Assembly: GCA_024636445.1 (NCBI GenBank)
Contig: JAGXHE010000052.1
Location: 1-42,769 of the forward strand
Direction: 5' to 3'
Length of the DNA: 42,769 bases
DNA from: Sulfitobacter sp.
GTDB lineage: Bacteria; Pseudomonadota; Alphaproteobacteria; Rhodobacterales; Rhodobacteraceae
Shown here: piece after piece, positions 34,978-42,769 of the stretch
Layout: each line of letters starts with the position of its first letter
How positions within the stretch are numbered: the stretch's first letter is position 1
The notes under the pieces: generated by a model
Database searches by the model: none
Seen by the model: only the letters and a program-made list of their open reading frames with translations
Told to the model about the DNA's origin: nothing
Position numbers and translations under genes: made by a program

Positions 34978-35604
34978 ATGCACCCCAATCCGATCTTTCA
35001 TGATGCCGATGCCGTGCGCAATCTGGCCTTTGCCCGCGAGCGCGGGTTTGGTGTGTTGGCGGCAAGTGCCCCCGATGGTCCGCTGATCAGCCACATACCG
35101 TTCTTGCTCTCCGACGACGGGGCCAGTGTGGCGCTGCATCTGGTGCGGTCGAACCCGATCGTGCGGCTGCTAAAGCACCCTCAGCCTGTGCGTCTGGCTG
35201 TCAGCGGCGGCGACAGCTACGTGTCGCCCGACTGGTACGAGGTGCCCGATCAGGTGCCCACATGGAATTACGTCGCCATGCACCTGACCGGAACGCTTGA
35301 ACAACGCCCGCAAGAAGAGATGCGCGCGCTTCTGGATGCGCAATCGGCACATTTCGAGGACCGCTTGCAGCCCAAGACCCCGTGGACTGCTGCCAAGATG
35401 GACGCGGATGTGCTGGACCGGATGATGCGCCAGATCGTGCCCTGCCGGATGACGGTCACCGGCGTCGACGGCACATGGAAGCTAAGCCAGAACAAACCCG
35501 ATGCTGTACGGGAACGGGCGGCAGCTGGTGTCGAAGCCTTTGGGCTGGGCAGCGACCTTGCGGTTCTGGCGGCCTTGATGCGCGGCGCGGGTGTGAAACA
35601 GTAG
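34978..35604 (+). CDS. PaiB-like FMN-binding protein
   Basis: 208 residues from ATG 34978. The segment HPNPIFHDADAVRNLAFARE at the start, then HIPFLLSDDG, VSPDWYEVPDQVPTWNYVAM and LTGTLE, mark the PaiB/FMN-binding split-barrel family. B. subtilis PaiB is described as a negative regulator of sporulation and protease genes; the family binds flavin and its role here is unclear. It is divergent from the FMN-riboswitch-controlled ribH, so two flavin-related genes share an upstream region. Confidence 0.86.
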   Translation: MHPNPIFHDADAVRNLAFARERGFGVLAASAPDGPLISHIPFLLSDDGASVALHLVRSNPIVRLLKHPQPVRLAVSGGDSYVSPDWYEVPDQVPTWNYVAMHLTGTLEQRPQEEMRALLDAQSAHFEDRLQPKTPWTAAKMDADVLDRMMRQIVPCRMTVTGVDGTWKLSQNKPDAVRERAAAGVEAFGLGSDLAVLAALMRGAGVKQ

Positions 35605-35667
35605 CTACGCGTTTGACTGTGCGCCGGGCGGCGTTAGGGTGGCGCTGAACCCAAGGGAGAGACCCAA

Positions 35668-36267
35668 ATGAAGTTGATGATGTCCGGGGCTTCGCCCTTT
35701 GTGCGCAAAGTTCTGGTGGTGCTGCGCGAGACGCAGCAACTGGACGATGTCGAGATAGTTGAACTGACCACCGCACCCGGTGCTACGCCGACAGATCTGT
35801 CCACGGCCAATCCCATCGGCAAGATCCCGGCGCTGGTGCGCAACGAGGGTGCTACCTTGTATGACAGCCGGGTGATCACGCGGTTTCTCGACGATCGGGC
35901 CAAGGCGGGACTGTACCCTGCGACCAACCCCTGGGAGACGCTGACGCTGGAAGCAACGGGCGACGCGATCATGGAGGCAGGTGTCAGCATGGTCTACGAG
36001 CGCCGTTTTCGCGAGGAAGCCCAGCAATCCGACACATGGGTCGAGAACCAGTGGGAAAAGATTTCGCGTGCGTTGTCGACACTCGACAACCGCTGGATGG
36101 GCCATCTGAACGGGCCGCTTGATATCGGCCAGATATCGGTGGCCTGCGCATTGGGTTACCTCGATTTCCGCCATGAAAACCGCAATTGGCGGCAGGGACA
36201 CGACGCTTTGGCCGCTTGGGCCGCAAAATTTGCCGCGCGCGAATCGATGCAGGCGACTGTCCCCTAA
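35668..36267 (+). CDS. Glutathione S-transferase family protein
   Basis: 199 residues. The N-terminal thioredoxin-like half has MMSGASPFVRKVLVVLRETQ and the cis-Pro segment NPIGKIPALVRNEGATLYDS with the conserved Asp-Ser for glutathione. The C-terminal helical half contains ISVACALGYLDFR. The active-site residue is probably the Ser of GASPF, as in many bacterial GSTs. Substrate is unknown. It follows PaiB by 63 bases and may be a separate unit. Confidence 0.88.
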   Translation: MKLMMSGASPFVRKVLVVLRETQQLDDVEIVELTTAPGATPTDLSTANPIGKIPALVRNEGATLYDSRVITRFLDDRAKAGLYPATNPWETLTLEATGDAIMEAGVSMVYERRFREEAQQSDTWVENQWEKISRALSTLDNRWMGHLNGPLDIGQISVACALGYLDFRHENRNWRQGHDALAAWAAKFAARESMQATVP

Positions 36268-36459
36268 TACATAGGAGTTGAGTCCCGCGAATCTGCGCAT
36301 TTGGGGCTGTTAAAGTTCCCACATGCGACGACATGCGACATCAATGATGCTGGACTGGACAGGTTCACCCCGTTAGATACCCTCCCAAGAAGGCCATACT
36401 TTGCTGTGTGGCCCCATTGGCGAATGACCCCGAGGGTCGAGAGAGTTGGAGAAAACCCC

Positions 36460-37041
36460 GTGTCCCACACAGATGAACACGACGGCAACCGGCGCGATTT
36501 CCTGTACTACGCAACCGCGGGTGCAGGGGCTGTAGCAGTAGGTGCTGCCGTCTGGCCGCTGGTCAATCAAATGAACCCCTCGGCGGACGTCAAGGCGCTG
36601 TCGTCGATCCGCGTTGATGTTTCCGGTCTCGAACCGGGCACACAGTTGACGGTAAAATGGCTGGGCAAGCCCGTGTTTATCCGCCGCCGTACCGAGGCTG
36701 AAGTGGCTGAAGCGGTTGGTGTCGATCTGGCCTTGCTGCCCGATCCCATCGCGCGCAACGAAAATATTGCAGGCGACGCGCCTGCCACCGATACGAACAG
36801 GTCTTTGGTTCCTCCCGGCGCCGAAGGTGGCGCAGAGAATGAATGGCTGGTCATGATGGGCGTCTGTACGCACCTGGGCTGCGTGCCCTTGGGCGATGCG
36901 GGCGACTTCGGCGGGTGGTTCTGCCCCTGCCACGGGTCGCACTACGACACGTCTGGCCGTATCCGCAAAGGGCCAGCGCCCACGAACCTGCCGGTTCCTG
37001 TGGCTGAATTCGTGGACGCAACCACGATCAAATTGGGTTAA
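36460..37041 (+). CDS. petA: Ubiquinol-cytochrome c reductase Rieske iron-sulfur subunit
   Basis: 193 residues from GTG 36460, supported by GGAG about 8 bases upstream. [15 protein letters not shown] is a Tat-type signal-anchor followed by one membrane segment. The 2Fe-2S ligands are Cys136 and His138 (CTHLGC) and Cys155 and His158 (CPCHGSHYD), with Cys141 and Cys157 forming the disulfide. The insertion around [15 protein letters not shown] is as in Rhodobacter. The subunit carries electrons from ubiquinol to cytochrome c1. First gene of petABC. The 192-base region ahead has a direct repeat of CATGCGAC around 36323 but no promoter I can call. Confidence 0.97.
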   Translation: MSHTDEHDGNRRDFLYYATAGAGAVAVGAAVWPLVNQMNPSADVKALSSIRVDVSGLEPGTQLTVKWLGKPVFIRRRTEAEVAEAVGVDLALLPDPIARNENIAGDAPATDTNRSLVPPGAEGGAENEWLVMMGVCTHLGCVPLGDAGDFGGWFCPCHGSHYDTSGRIRKGPAPTNLPVPVAEFVDATTIKLG

Positions 37042-37055
37042 GGGAAGGGAACGCT

Positions 37056-38402
37056 ATGTCTGGAATTCCTCACGACCATTACGAACCGAAATCAAACGGA
37101 GCAAAGTGGCTGCACAGCCGTTTGCCTGTCGTCGGTTTGCTGTACGATACATTGATGATCCCCACGCCCAAGAACCTGAACTGGATGTGGATCTGGGGCA
37201 TCGTTCTGGTGTTCTGCCTTGTCTTGCAGATCATCACAGGCGTCGTTCTGGCGATGCACTATACACCTCAGGTTGATATGGCCTTTGCCAGCGTCGAACA
37301 CATCATGCGCAACGTGAACGGCGGCTATATGCTGCGTTACATGCACATGAACGGCGCATCGCTGTTCTTTGTTGCCGTATATGCCCACATCTTCCGCGGT
37401 CTTTACTACGGGTCCTACAAGACCCCGCGCGAAGTCACGTGGATCATCGGCATGCTGATCTACCTGTTGATGATGGCTACCGGCTTTATGGGCTACGTTC
37501 TGCCCTGGGGCCAGATGTCCTTCTGGGGCGCTACGGTTATCACCGGCCTGTTCGGTGCGATTCCCTTCGTCGGCGAAAGCCTGCAAACCTTCCTTCTGGG
37601 CGGGCCTGCGGTCGACAATGCCACGCTGAACCGTTTCTTCAGCCTGCACTATCTGCTGCCGTTCCTGATCGCAGGTCTGGTCATCGTGCACGTCTGGGCC
37701 TTCCACTCGACCGGCAACAACAACCCTACGGGTGTTGATGTGCGCAAAGGTTCGAAGGAAGAAGCCGAGAAAGACACGCTGCCGTTCTGGCCGTACTTTG
37801 TGATCAAGGACCTGTTCGCGCTGGCCGTGATCCTGGTGGTGTTCTTTGCCGTCGTCGGTTTCATGCCGAACTATCTGGGCCACCCTGACAACTATCTCGA
37901 GGCGAACCCGCTTTCGACACCTTCGCACATCGTCCCCGAATGGTACTTCCTGCCGTTCTACGCGATCCTGCGCGCCTTCACGTCCGAAGTCTGGGTCGTC
38001 CAGATCGCTTCCTTCGTGACCGGTGGCATCATCGACGCCAAGTTCTTCGGCGTTCTGGCGATGTTCGGTGCGATTGCTGTCATGGCTCTGGTGCCGTGGC
38101 TGGATACATCCTCTGTTCGGTCGGGCCGCTATCGTCCGATGTTCAAGATGTGGTTCGCGCTGCTGGTCATCGACTTCTTCGCGCTGATGTGGCTGGGTGC
38201 CATGCCTGCAGAAGAGCCTTACGCCACCTTATCGCTGATCGCTTCGGCCTATTGGTTCGGCTATTTCCTCGTCATCCTGCCGTTGCTGGGTGTGATTGAA
38301 AAACCCGATGCACAGCCCGCGACGATCGAAGACGACTTTGCCGCAAAGATGGCCAAGACCGGATCGGCCAAGTCCGACACCGCGTCGCAGCCTGCGGAAT
38401 AA
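37056..38402 (+). CDS. petB: Cytochrome b of the bc1 complex
   Basis: 448 residues with eight expected membrane helices. Haem ligands His97, His111, His198 and His212 occupy the same numbers as in Rhodobacter capsulatus. The Qo-site PEWY motif is in [18 protein letters not shown]. Helix segments [20 protein letters not shown] and [12 protein letters not shown] are conserved. The C-terminal extension after the last helix is typical of this lineage. It oxidises ubiquinol and drives the Q cycle in the inner membrane. It starts 14 bases after petA. Confidence 0.98.
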   Translation: MSGIPHDHYEPKSNGAKWLHSRLPVVGLLYDTLMIPTPKNLNWMWIWGIVLVFCLVLQIITGVVLAMHYTPQVDMAFASVEHIMRNVNGGYMLRYMHMNGASLFFVAVYAHIFRGLYYGSYKTPREVTWIIGMLIYLLMMATGFMGYVLPWGQMSFWGATVITGLFGAIPFVGESLQTFLLGGPAVDNATLNRFFSLHYLLPFLIAGLVIVHVWAFHSTGNNNPTGVDVRKGSKEEAEKDTLPFWPYFVIKDLFALAVILVVFFAVVGFMPNYLGHPDNYLEANPLSTPSHIVPEWYFLPFYAILRAFTSEVWVVQIASFVTGGIIDAKFFGVLAMFGAIAVMALVPWLDTSSVRSGRYRPMFKMWFALLVIDFFALMWLGAMPAEEPYATLSLIASAYWFGYFLVILPLLGVIEKPDAQPATIEDDFAAKMAKTGSAKSDTASQPAE

Positions 38403-38415
38403 GAGGATGAGCACC

Positions 38416-39264
38416 ATGTTCAAGAAAATCGCACTAGGCGCTGCCGTGGCCGTTGGTCTGGCAGGCGGCGCTTATGCCGCTGGCGGAGAAGCGCATGTCG
38501 AAAACTTCGACTTTCCCTTCGACGGCCCGTTCGGCACCTATGACACCAACCAGCTCCAACGCGGGCTTCAGATCTACACTCAGGTCTGCTCGGCCTGCCA
38601 TGGCCTGAAGTACGTTGCTTTGCGCACATTGTCGGACGAGGGCGGGCCAACCCTGCCTGCAGACCAGATGCGCGCCTATGCCGAACAGTTCGAAGTTTTC
38701 GATCCCGAACTGGACGACTTCCGTCCAAGTACGCCGGTCGATCACTTCCCTGGTTCCGCGCTGGAAAACGCGCCCGACCTGAGCCTGATGGCCAAGGGAC
38801 GTGCGGGATTTCACGGGCCTTACGGATTGGGGATCAACCAGTTCTTCAAGGGTATGGGCGGTGCGGAATATATCGCCACTCTGATGCTGGGCTATGAAGA
38901 CCCGCCAAGCTGCGCCCCCGAGGATTTTGACGGCTACTACAACATTGCTTTCACAGCGGGTGGTTATCCCGAGGAGTGCCGGGACGAAGACGGCAACGCG
39001 ATGTATCCGGGCAGCTGGATCGGCATGGCTGCTCCGTTGTATGGTGAAGACGTCGATTATGCTGACGGAACCTCGAACGATCTGCGTCAAGAAGCGCAGG
39101 ACGTTGCCGCGTTCCTGATGTGGACAGCCGAACCAAAGCTGTCGCAGCGCAAGCAGGCCGGTTTCGTGGGCGTGCTGTTCCTGACGATCCTGTCGGTACT
39201 GCTGTACCTGACCAACAAACGCCTCTGGGCGCCGATCAAGAAAAAATACAAGCGCAAGGATTGA
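38416..39264 (+). CDS. petC: Cytochrome c1 of the bc1 complex
   Basis: 282 residues from ATG 38416, chosen because GAGG lies 9 bases before; ATG 38407 is an alternative. A signal peptide ([18 protein letters not shown]) is followed by the haem site [10 protein letters not shown] (Cys58, Cys61, His62). The axial Met is expected in [18 protein letters not shown]-terminal anchor ([20 protein letters not shown]) fixes it to the membrane. It passes electrons to soluble cytochrome c. Last gene of petABC, followed by a strong terminator. Confidence 0.97.
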   Translation: MFKKIALGAAVAVGLAGGAYAAGGEAHVENFDFPFDGPFGTYDTNQLQRGLQIYTQVCSACHGLKYVALRTLSDEGGPTLPADQMRAYAEQFEVFDPELDDFRPSTPVDHFPGSALENAPDLSLMAKGRAGFHGPYGLGINQFFKGMGGAEYIATLMLGYEDPPSCAPEDFDGYYNIAFTAGGYPEECRDEDGNAMYPGSWIGMAAPLYGEDVDYADGTSNDLRQEAQDVAAFLMWTAEPKLSQRKQAGFVGVLFLTILSVLLYLTNKRLWAPIKKKYKRKD

Positions 39265-39286
39265 TCCTGCCGCTTGAGAGAAAATG

Positions 39287-39322
39287 AAAAACCCCCGCTC
39301 TGGAGACAGGGCGGGGGTTTTT
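39287..39322 (+). terminator. Intrinsic terminator after petABC
   Basis: Perfect 12-base-pair stem (arms 39287-39298 and 39311-39322) with a GC-rich core; the right arm ends in a T-run and the left arm starts with an A-run, so it can act in both directions and also serve mtaB, which ends at 39361. Confidence 0.9.
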
Positions 39323-39360
39323 CGTTGTCGGCGGTGTCGTCTACAGCGATGTGGCCTGGA

Positions 39361-40608
39361 TCAGGCGAGAAGCTGGCTGTCCGAGCGTCCGGTGATCGTG
39401 GCGGTGACGATATCGCCCTCGGTCTGGGCCCTGTCAAAATGCACTTCGGTAAACTGCGCCGTACGGCCCATATGCGGGCTTTCCATCAGGATCTGATGGG
39501 TGCGGCCCACCTGTGCGCCCAGATGGCGCTGAACCTGCTCTGCACCCGCCGCGCGCAGCCGTGCCGCCCGCGCCTTGATCGCGCGTCCGTCCACTTGCGG
39601 CATCCGCGCAGCCGGCGTTCCGGGACGGGGCGAATAGGGAAAGACGTGCAGCCACGTCAGATCGCATTCCGCGACCAGCGCCAGCGCGTTTTCAAAATGC
39701 GCCTCGGTCTCGGTCGGGAAACCTGCGATGATGTCCGCGCCAAAGGTCATGTCGGGCCGCAGCGCGCGCGCCTCTTGTGCAAAGCGGATCGCGTCACCTC
39801 GCAGGTGTCTCCGCTTCATCCGTTTCAGGATCATGTCGTCGCCATGCTGCAACGACAGATGTAAATGCGGCATCAGCCGCTGTTCTGTGGCAATCGCCTG
39901 CATCAGTGCCTCGTCCACCTCGATCGAATCTATCGAACTGATCCGAAGGCGTGGCAGGTCTGGCACCAGCTTGAGGATACGCATCACCAGATCGCCCAGA
40001 CGCGGCGCGGCGGGCAGGTCTGCCCCCCAGGACGTCAGATCGACGCCGGTCAGCACGACCTCGTTGTAGCCGCGATCCACCAGACGCTTGATCTGGTCCA
40101 CAACGACGCCCGCAGGCACCGAGCGCGAGTTGCCGCGACCATAGGGGATGATGCAGAACGTACAGCGGTGGTCGCAGCCGTTCTGCACCTGCACATATGC
40201 GCGGCTGCGGGTGCCGAAACCGTCGATCAGATGGCCTGCGGTCTCGGTCACCGACATGATGTCATCGACCTGCACCGGCTCTGTCCCGAAATCTCCGGCA
40301 AGTCCCGACCATGTGGTCTGCTGCATCTTTTCGGTGTTGCCGATCACAGCGTCGACTTCGGCCATGTTGGCGAATGTCTCCGGCTCGGTCTGGGCGGCGC
40401 ATCCGGTGACGATCAGTCGGGCATTGGGATTGGCCTTGCGCAGCTTGCGGATGTCCTGACGGGCCTTGCGCACGGCCTCGGCCGTGACGGCGCAGGTGTT
40501 GACCACCACGGCGTTTTGCAATCCAGCACTCGCGGCCAGTTCCTTCATCGCCTCAAGCTCGTAGGCGTTCAGGCGGCACCCGTGATTCGAGAATACCGGC
40601 GCGCTCAT
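39361..40608 (-). CDS. mtaB: tRNA N6-threonylcarbamoyladenosine 37 C2-methylthiotransferase
   Basis: 415 residues from ATG 40608, which overlaps the dapF stop by ATGA. The N-terminal MTTase domain supplies three cysteines ([34 protein letters not shown]), the radical-SAM domain the cluster motif [15 protein letters not shown], and a C-terminal TRAM-like part follows. The short N-terminus with [10 protein letters not shown] marks MtaB rather than MiaB or RimO. It adds the methylthio group to t6A37 of ANN-decoding tRNAs. That includes tRNA-Lys, whose gene lies about 0.9 kb away. Confidence 0.93.
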   Translation of the reverse strand: MSAPVFSNHGCRLNAYELEAMKELAASAGLQNAVVVNTCAVTAEAVRKARQDIRKLRKANPNARLIVTGCAAQTEPETFANMAEVDAVIGNTEKMQQTTWSGLAGDFGTEPVQVDDIMSVTETAGHLIDGFGTRSRAYVQVQNGCDHRCTFCIIPYGRGNSRSVPAGVVVDQIKRLVDRGYNEVVLTGVDLTSWGADLPAAPRLGDLVMRILKLVPDLPRLRISSIDSIEVDEALMQAIATEQRLMPHLHLSLQHGDDMILKRMKRRHLRGDAIRFAQEARALRPDMTFGADIIAGFPTETEAHFENALALVAECDLTWLHVFPYSPRPGTPAARMPQVDGRAIKARAARLRAAGAEQVQRHLGAQVGRTHQILMESPHMGRTAQFTEVHFDRAQTEGDIVTATITGRSDSQLLA

Positions 40609-41438
40609 GTAAGGCTGTCCAGAAAAGCCTGCGTCAGATGACCCGAAAAGACATGCATCGTGCCGCCGGTCATCCAGACGCCATCGTCGCGCCATTCGAC
40701 GCGCAACTGCCCGCCGTCCAGATCAATGACCACATCGCGCCCTGTCAGCCCGCGCCGCGCTGCCGCCACAGCAGTCGCACAGGACGACGAACCAGACGCC
40801 AGCGTCAGCCCCACGCCACGCTCCCACACACGCATACGGATGCGGTCGGGGCCGGTGATCTGCGCCACCTGCACGTTGGTGCGCTGGGGGTAGAGCGCAT
40901 GGTGTTCGATCCTTGGGCCAAGCTCGGACAGGTCCACCGCCTCGGCGTCGTCCACGAAAAACGTGCAATGCGGATTGCCCATTCCGGTCGCTGTTGGCGC
41001 TCCGTCTATCGGCAGCGTTAGCGTATCCATCGCCTCGGCCAGCGGAATCTCGTCCCAGTTCAACTGTGGGTGGCCCATGTTCACCGATGTGATCCCGTCG
41101 CCCATGTCGCGTGCCGCGAGGTCACCGCGATCGGTGGTCAGGTGCAGGCTGTCCGCGCCACTTTCGTCCATCAGGTACCGTGCGATGCAGCGGGTCGCAT
41201 TGCCGCAGGCAGCCGACAACGTTCCATCGGAGTTGTAGAACGTCAGATGCGCGTCACCGGTGCCATTGCCAATCACTGCCAGTTGGTCAAACCCAACGCC
41301 ACGATGACGGTCGCCCAAGGCTTTCGCCAATGCAGGCATGATTTCGACGCCGTGCGCACGCGCATCGACGACGACAAAGTCGTTGCCCAGCCCGTGCATC
41401 TTCATGAACGGAAAATTTGTTTTATGTTCCTGCGCCAT
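40605..41438 (-). CDS. dapF: Diaminopimelate epimerase
   Basis: 277 residues from ATG 41438; ATG 41447 would add three residues, and neither has a clear [20 protein letters not shown] begins the first domain. The two catalytic cysteines are in [14 protein letters not shown] and [12 protein letters not shown]. It converts LL- to meso-diaminopimelate for peptidoglycan and lysine. It is first in a two-gene operon with mtaB. Confidence 0.95.
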   Translation of the reverse strand: MAQEHKTNFPFMKMHGLGNDFVVVDARAHGVEIMPALAKALGDRHRGVGFDQLAVIGNGTGDAHLTFYNSDGTLSAACGNATRCIARYLMDESGADSLHLTTDRGDLAARDMGDGITSVNMGHPQLNWDEIPLAEAMDTLTLPIDGAPTATGMGNPHCTFFVDDAEAVDLSELGPRIEHHALYPQRTNVQVAQITGPDRIRMRVWERGVGLTLASGSSSCATAVAAARRGLTGRDVVIDLDGGQLRVEWRDDGVWMTGGTMHVFSGHLTQAFLDSLT

Positions 41439-41504
41439 TGCGCGCATATAACGCCGCTACGTAGGTGAATCCAGTACCCCGCCAATAAAGTTGAGGAATA
41501 GGGC

Positions 41505-41533
41505 TTGACCGTCCCGCCAACTCTTTCTAGTTA
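41505..41533 (+). promoter_or_regulatory. Promoter of tRNA-Lys
   Basis: TTGACC at 41505-41510, a 17-base spacer and TAGTTA at 41528-41533; the mature tRNA begins 10 bases later, so the transcript would start almost at the mature 5' end. Confidence 0.65.
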
Positions 41534-41543
41534 GCCGCCTAGT
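41532..41543 (+). repeat. 12-base direct repeat, copy at tRNA 5' boundary
   Basis: TAGCCGCCTAGT directly abuts the first base of tRNA-Lys and is found again at 41826-41837, 294 bases downstream. It overlaps the last bases of the -10 box. Confidence 0.6.
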
Positions 41544-41619
41544 GGGCCGTTAGCTCAGTTGGTAGAGCAACTGACTTTTAATCAGTAGGTCGTTGGTTCG
41601 AACCCAACACGGCTCACCA
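41544..41619 (+). tRNA. tRNA-Lys (anticodon UUU)
   Basis: A complete 76-base cloverleaf. The acceptor stem pairs GGGCCGT with ACGGCTC, the D-loop has AGCTCAGTTGGTAGAGC, the anticodon loop CTTTTAA gives UUU, the T-loop is GGTTCGAACCC, and ACCA ends the gene with encoded CCA. It has its own promoter. No second copy of its 3' end occurs in the remaining 1.1 kb. Confidence 0.97.
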
Positions 41620-41825
41620 CTTTACCCTTTTATTTCAATGCTATGTCGTTGCTTTAGGCTCGCCTAAGCGGGCGGTTACCTGTTTGGGGGACACATGGGG
41701 GACAAGTCGTCTGCATTTGTACAGATTTGGGGTGTCTGAGACGCTCTGGGGGAATCACTCGACCGTCAGGCGAACTAAGAAATCTGAGGCTCTCAGGGGT
41801 ATGTTGGCGGGGCAGTGTCACACGA

Positions 41826-41837
41826 TAGCCGCCTAGT
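41826..41837 (+). repeat. 12-base direct repeat, downstream copy
   Basis: Exact second copy of TAGCCGCCTAGT found next to tRNA-Lys at 41532-41543. No tRNA-like sequence follows it. Confidence 0.6.
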
Positions 41838-41902
41838 CCTTACTTTCAGGGATCGCCGTGCGGATCGTGGCGCGTTGGCTTGTTGTGACGGCGGAACATT
41901 TT

Positions 41903-42063
41903 GCAAATTTGCCGAAGGTTGGATATCGTTTCTCTTGCCTTGGTGCTGCCTGCTCCGACAGCGGTAAGGTAGGCAAATTTGCCGACCTGTAGCCTGCGAA
42001 AGCGATGGCTCGAAAGTCGGCAGATTTGCCGCCGCTGCCCGATGAGACATGCTAATTTGCACC
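41903..42063. repeat. Cluster of palindromic GCAAATTTGCCGA-type repeats
   Basis: Two identical 13-mers (41903-41915 and 41973-41985) and two diverged copies (42020-42032, 42051-42063) with decreasing intervals of 70, 47 and 31 bases. The second lies in a 20-base near-perfect palindrome at 41968-41987 with one mismatched pair. They look like protein-binding sites. The last is 78 bases before the small gene at 42141. Confidence 0.6.
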
Positions 42064-42140
42064 TTTTACAAGATCAGCCCGCCCGGTGTTTTGGCGACCT
42101 GGGGCAGTCGTCCATTATGCCACGCCTAAAGGTGATACGA

Positions 42141-42371
42141 ATGACCGAATTTGTTGTAATTAACAGCCCGCTAAGCCAGTCAGTTTTGGTGGAGGGGCAC
42201 CGCTTAGAGATCCAGATTTATCGCGGGGAGGATACTCTGTGGACGCTGGAAGTCGTCAACGTGAATGGCACCAGCTTTGTCCGGGATGAGTTGTTCCCAA
42301 CTGATCGGGATGCGCTCGGAGCGGCATTGGCGGATTTCGAGAACAGCCCTGTTGAAGATTTTCTAGGCTGA
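42141..42371 (+). CDS. Small hypothetical protein
   Basis: 76 residues from ATG 42141, with AAAGGTG about 8 bases upstream; the frame is open further up but without likely coding sequence. The protein is acidic (SQSVLVEGHRLEIQIYRGED, then a C-terminal helix DALGAALADFENSPVEDFLG). It has no signal peptide, Cys or metal motif. I do not recognise a family; alternating beta strands followed by a helix suggest a small alpha/beta fold. It is the only probable gene between tRNA-Lys and the window end. Confidence 0.6.
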   Translation: MTEFVVINSPLSQSVLVEGHRLEIQIYRGEDTLWTLEVVNVNGTSFVRDELFPTDRDALGAALADFENSPVEDFLG

Positions 42372-42712
42372 TTTACCGTCGCGCTTGGTGCGTTCAAATG
42401 CCCGCCCTCGCGGGTTGTTCTTGCGATATAACCTTTGAGAAACGAGCAGTCTTGGCTATGCACTGTTCAACTCGGTTACTGACATGCCAGTTTAGTGCCG
42501 GGCCAGCCGCTGCCAAGCGTTCAGACACGTGGGGTAGAGGCGGTAGGTGGTTTGTGTTCCCCTATTTACTAGCACAGCCATTGGCCGGGACGAGTCGGCA
42601 GCTGCGTCCCGGCTGACCCACTGCTGACGGCACCCTGTGTATACCTTGAACCAACGCTGAACCTCAAAGCCGTTCAAGGTGGATGTCGCTCGCGGACAAT
42701 TTGGTGAACGCT
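42372..42712. other. 341-base stretch without a recognised gene
   Basis: Short frames on both strands (such as 42492-42677 reverse, starting with TTG) lack ribosome sites and recognisable motifs. A short dyad, GCCGGGACG/CGTCCCGGC, is present around 42582-42614 and might act as a terminator or processing site. Confidence 0.4.
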
Positions 42713-42769
42713 CTACAGTCCGCGCTCTTGGTAGTTGTCCAGTTCGATTTGATCGGCTTTGGCATCTAA
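42713..42769 (-). CDS. Possible C-terminal end of a gene running off the window
   Basis: The last 57 bases read on the reverse strand as 18 sense codons ending in TAG at 42713 (DAKADQIELDNYQERGL at the end). The codons are those preferred by the neighbouring genes and the composition is charged and helical, as in a real C-terminus. Too short to name. Confidence 0.3.
   Translation of the reverse strand, partial: LDAKADQIELDNYQERGL

Larger units (their letters stand above)
41620..42140. other. 521-base stretch without a convincing gene behind tRNA-Lys
   Basis: It holds a small dyad (41651-41669, TTAGG/CCTAA core), a tandem pair of TGGGGGACA (41685-41693 and 41696-41704), the second copy of the 12-base repeat (41826-41837), and a cluster of palindromic 13-mers (41903-42063). 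Open frames are short and have no recognisable domain. Position behind a tRNA and repeat content suggest the scar of an integrated element, but no integrase is visible. Confidence 0.5.

Noticed and set aside
41793-42062. 89-codon reverse frame through the 13-mer cluster
   Set aside because: It reads through repeated palindromes, has no ribosome site and a low-complexity Arg/Ser/Pro composition.
42492-42677. 61-codon reverse frame starting with TTG
   Set aside because: No ribosome site and no domain; kept only as a remark in the gene-free stretch.
41600-42769. Duplicated tRNA-Lys 3' end as attachment site
   Set aside because: No second copy of the T-arm or acceptor sequence was found in the rest of the window.
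1-42769. CRISPR array, insertion sequence or rRNA operon
   Set aside because: No regularly spaced repeats, transposase motifs or rRNA sequence were seen on reading both strands.

Overview
The window is a GC-rich chromosomal stretch of a marine alphaproteobacterium, most likely Rhodobacterales (Roseobacter group). The grounds are a cytochrome bc1 operon whose cytochrome b haem ligands (H97, H111, H198, H212) fall at the Rhodobacter positions, a PetR/PetP-like regulator pair, the order xseB-ispA-dxs, a type II lumazine synthase, and two copies of a GC-rich dispersed intergenic repeat. This assignment comes from reading the proteins, not from a database search. Gene density is high, with many 4-base ATGA start/stop overlaps.

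Layout. (1) 1-6.8 kb: surface polysaccharide locus with a YjbH-like protein (cut by the window edge), a FlaA1/CapD-type nucleotide-sugar dehydratase, a priming sugar transferase, a small epimerase, a Wza-like export lipoprotein and a GT4 glycosyltransferase. (2) 6.9-8.7 kb: a thioredoxin-like exported protein, an EamA transporter and an HU-type DNA-binding protein. (3) 8.8-13.1 kb: adenine deaminase and AMP nucleosidase overlapping by ATGA (AMP to adenine to hypoxanthine), divergent from an ArsC-like reductase and a VOC protein. (4) 13.0-18.9 kb: a LysR regulator divergent from a catabolic operon of class II aldolase, acyl-CoA dehydrogenase, NDP-forming acyl-CoA ligase and CaiD-like crotonase, with unknown substrate. 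(5) 18.9-25.4 kb: a methyltransferase, a YeeZ-like epimerase, ExoD, the isoprenoid genes dxs-ispA-xseB and a PetR/PetP-like pair.

(6) 25.5-30.8 kb: ilvE, an exported cyclase-family protein, an EamA transporter with cobO, a DM13 protein and aroC. (7) 30.9-34.2 kb: a TPP riboswitch followed by overlapping thiBPQ for thiamine uptake. (8) 34.2-36.3 kb: an FMN riboswitch ahead of a single ribH, divergent from a PaiB-like FMN-binding protein, then a glutathione S-transferase. (9) 36.4-39.3 kb: petABC closed by a strong terminator. (10) 39.4-41.4 kb: dapF-mtaB. (11) 41.5 kb to the end: tRNA-Lys(UUU) with a good promoter, then about 1.1 kb of sparse sequence with palindromic 13-mers, a 12-base direct repeat flanking the tRNA, one small hypothetical gene and a possible C-terminus running off the edge.

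Most of the window is recognisable core metabolism. I found no convincing new multi-gene defence or mobile system. The points most worth a second look are the uncharacterised CoA-catabolic operon, whose dehydrogenase has Asp at the catalytic Glu position, the coupled AMP-degradation pair, paired arms around the start-site SD after both riboswitches, redox-fold proteins lacking their key cysteines, and the repeat cluster behind tRNA-Lys.
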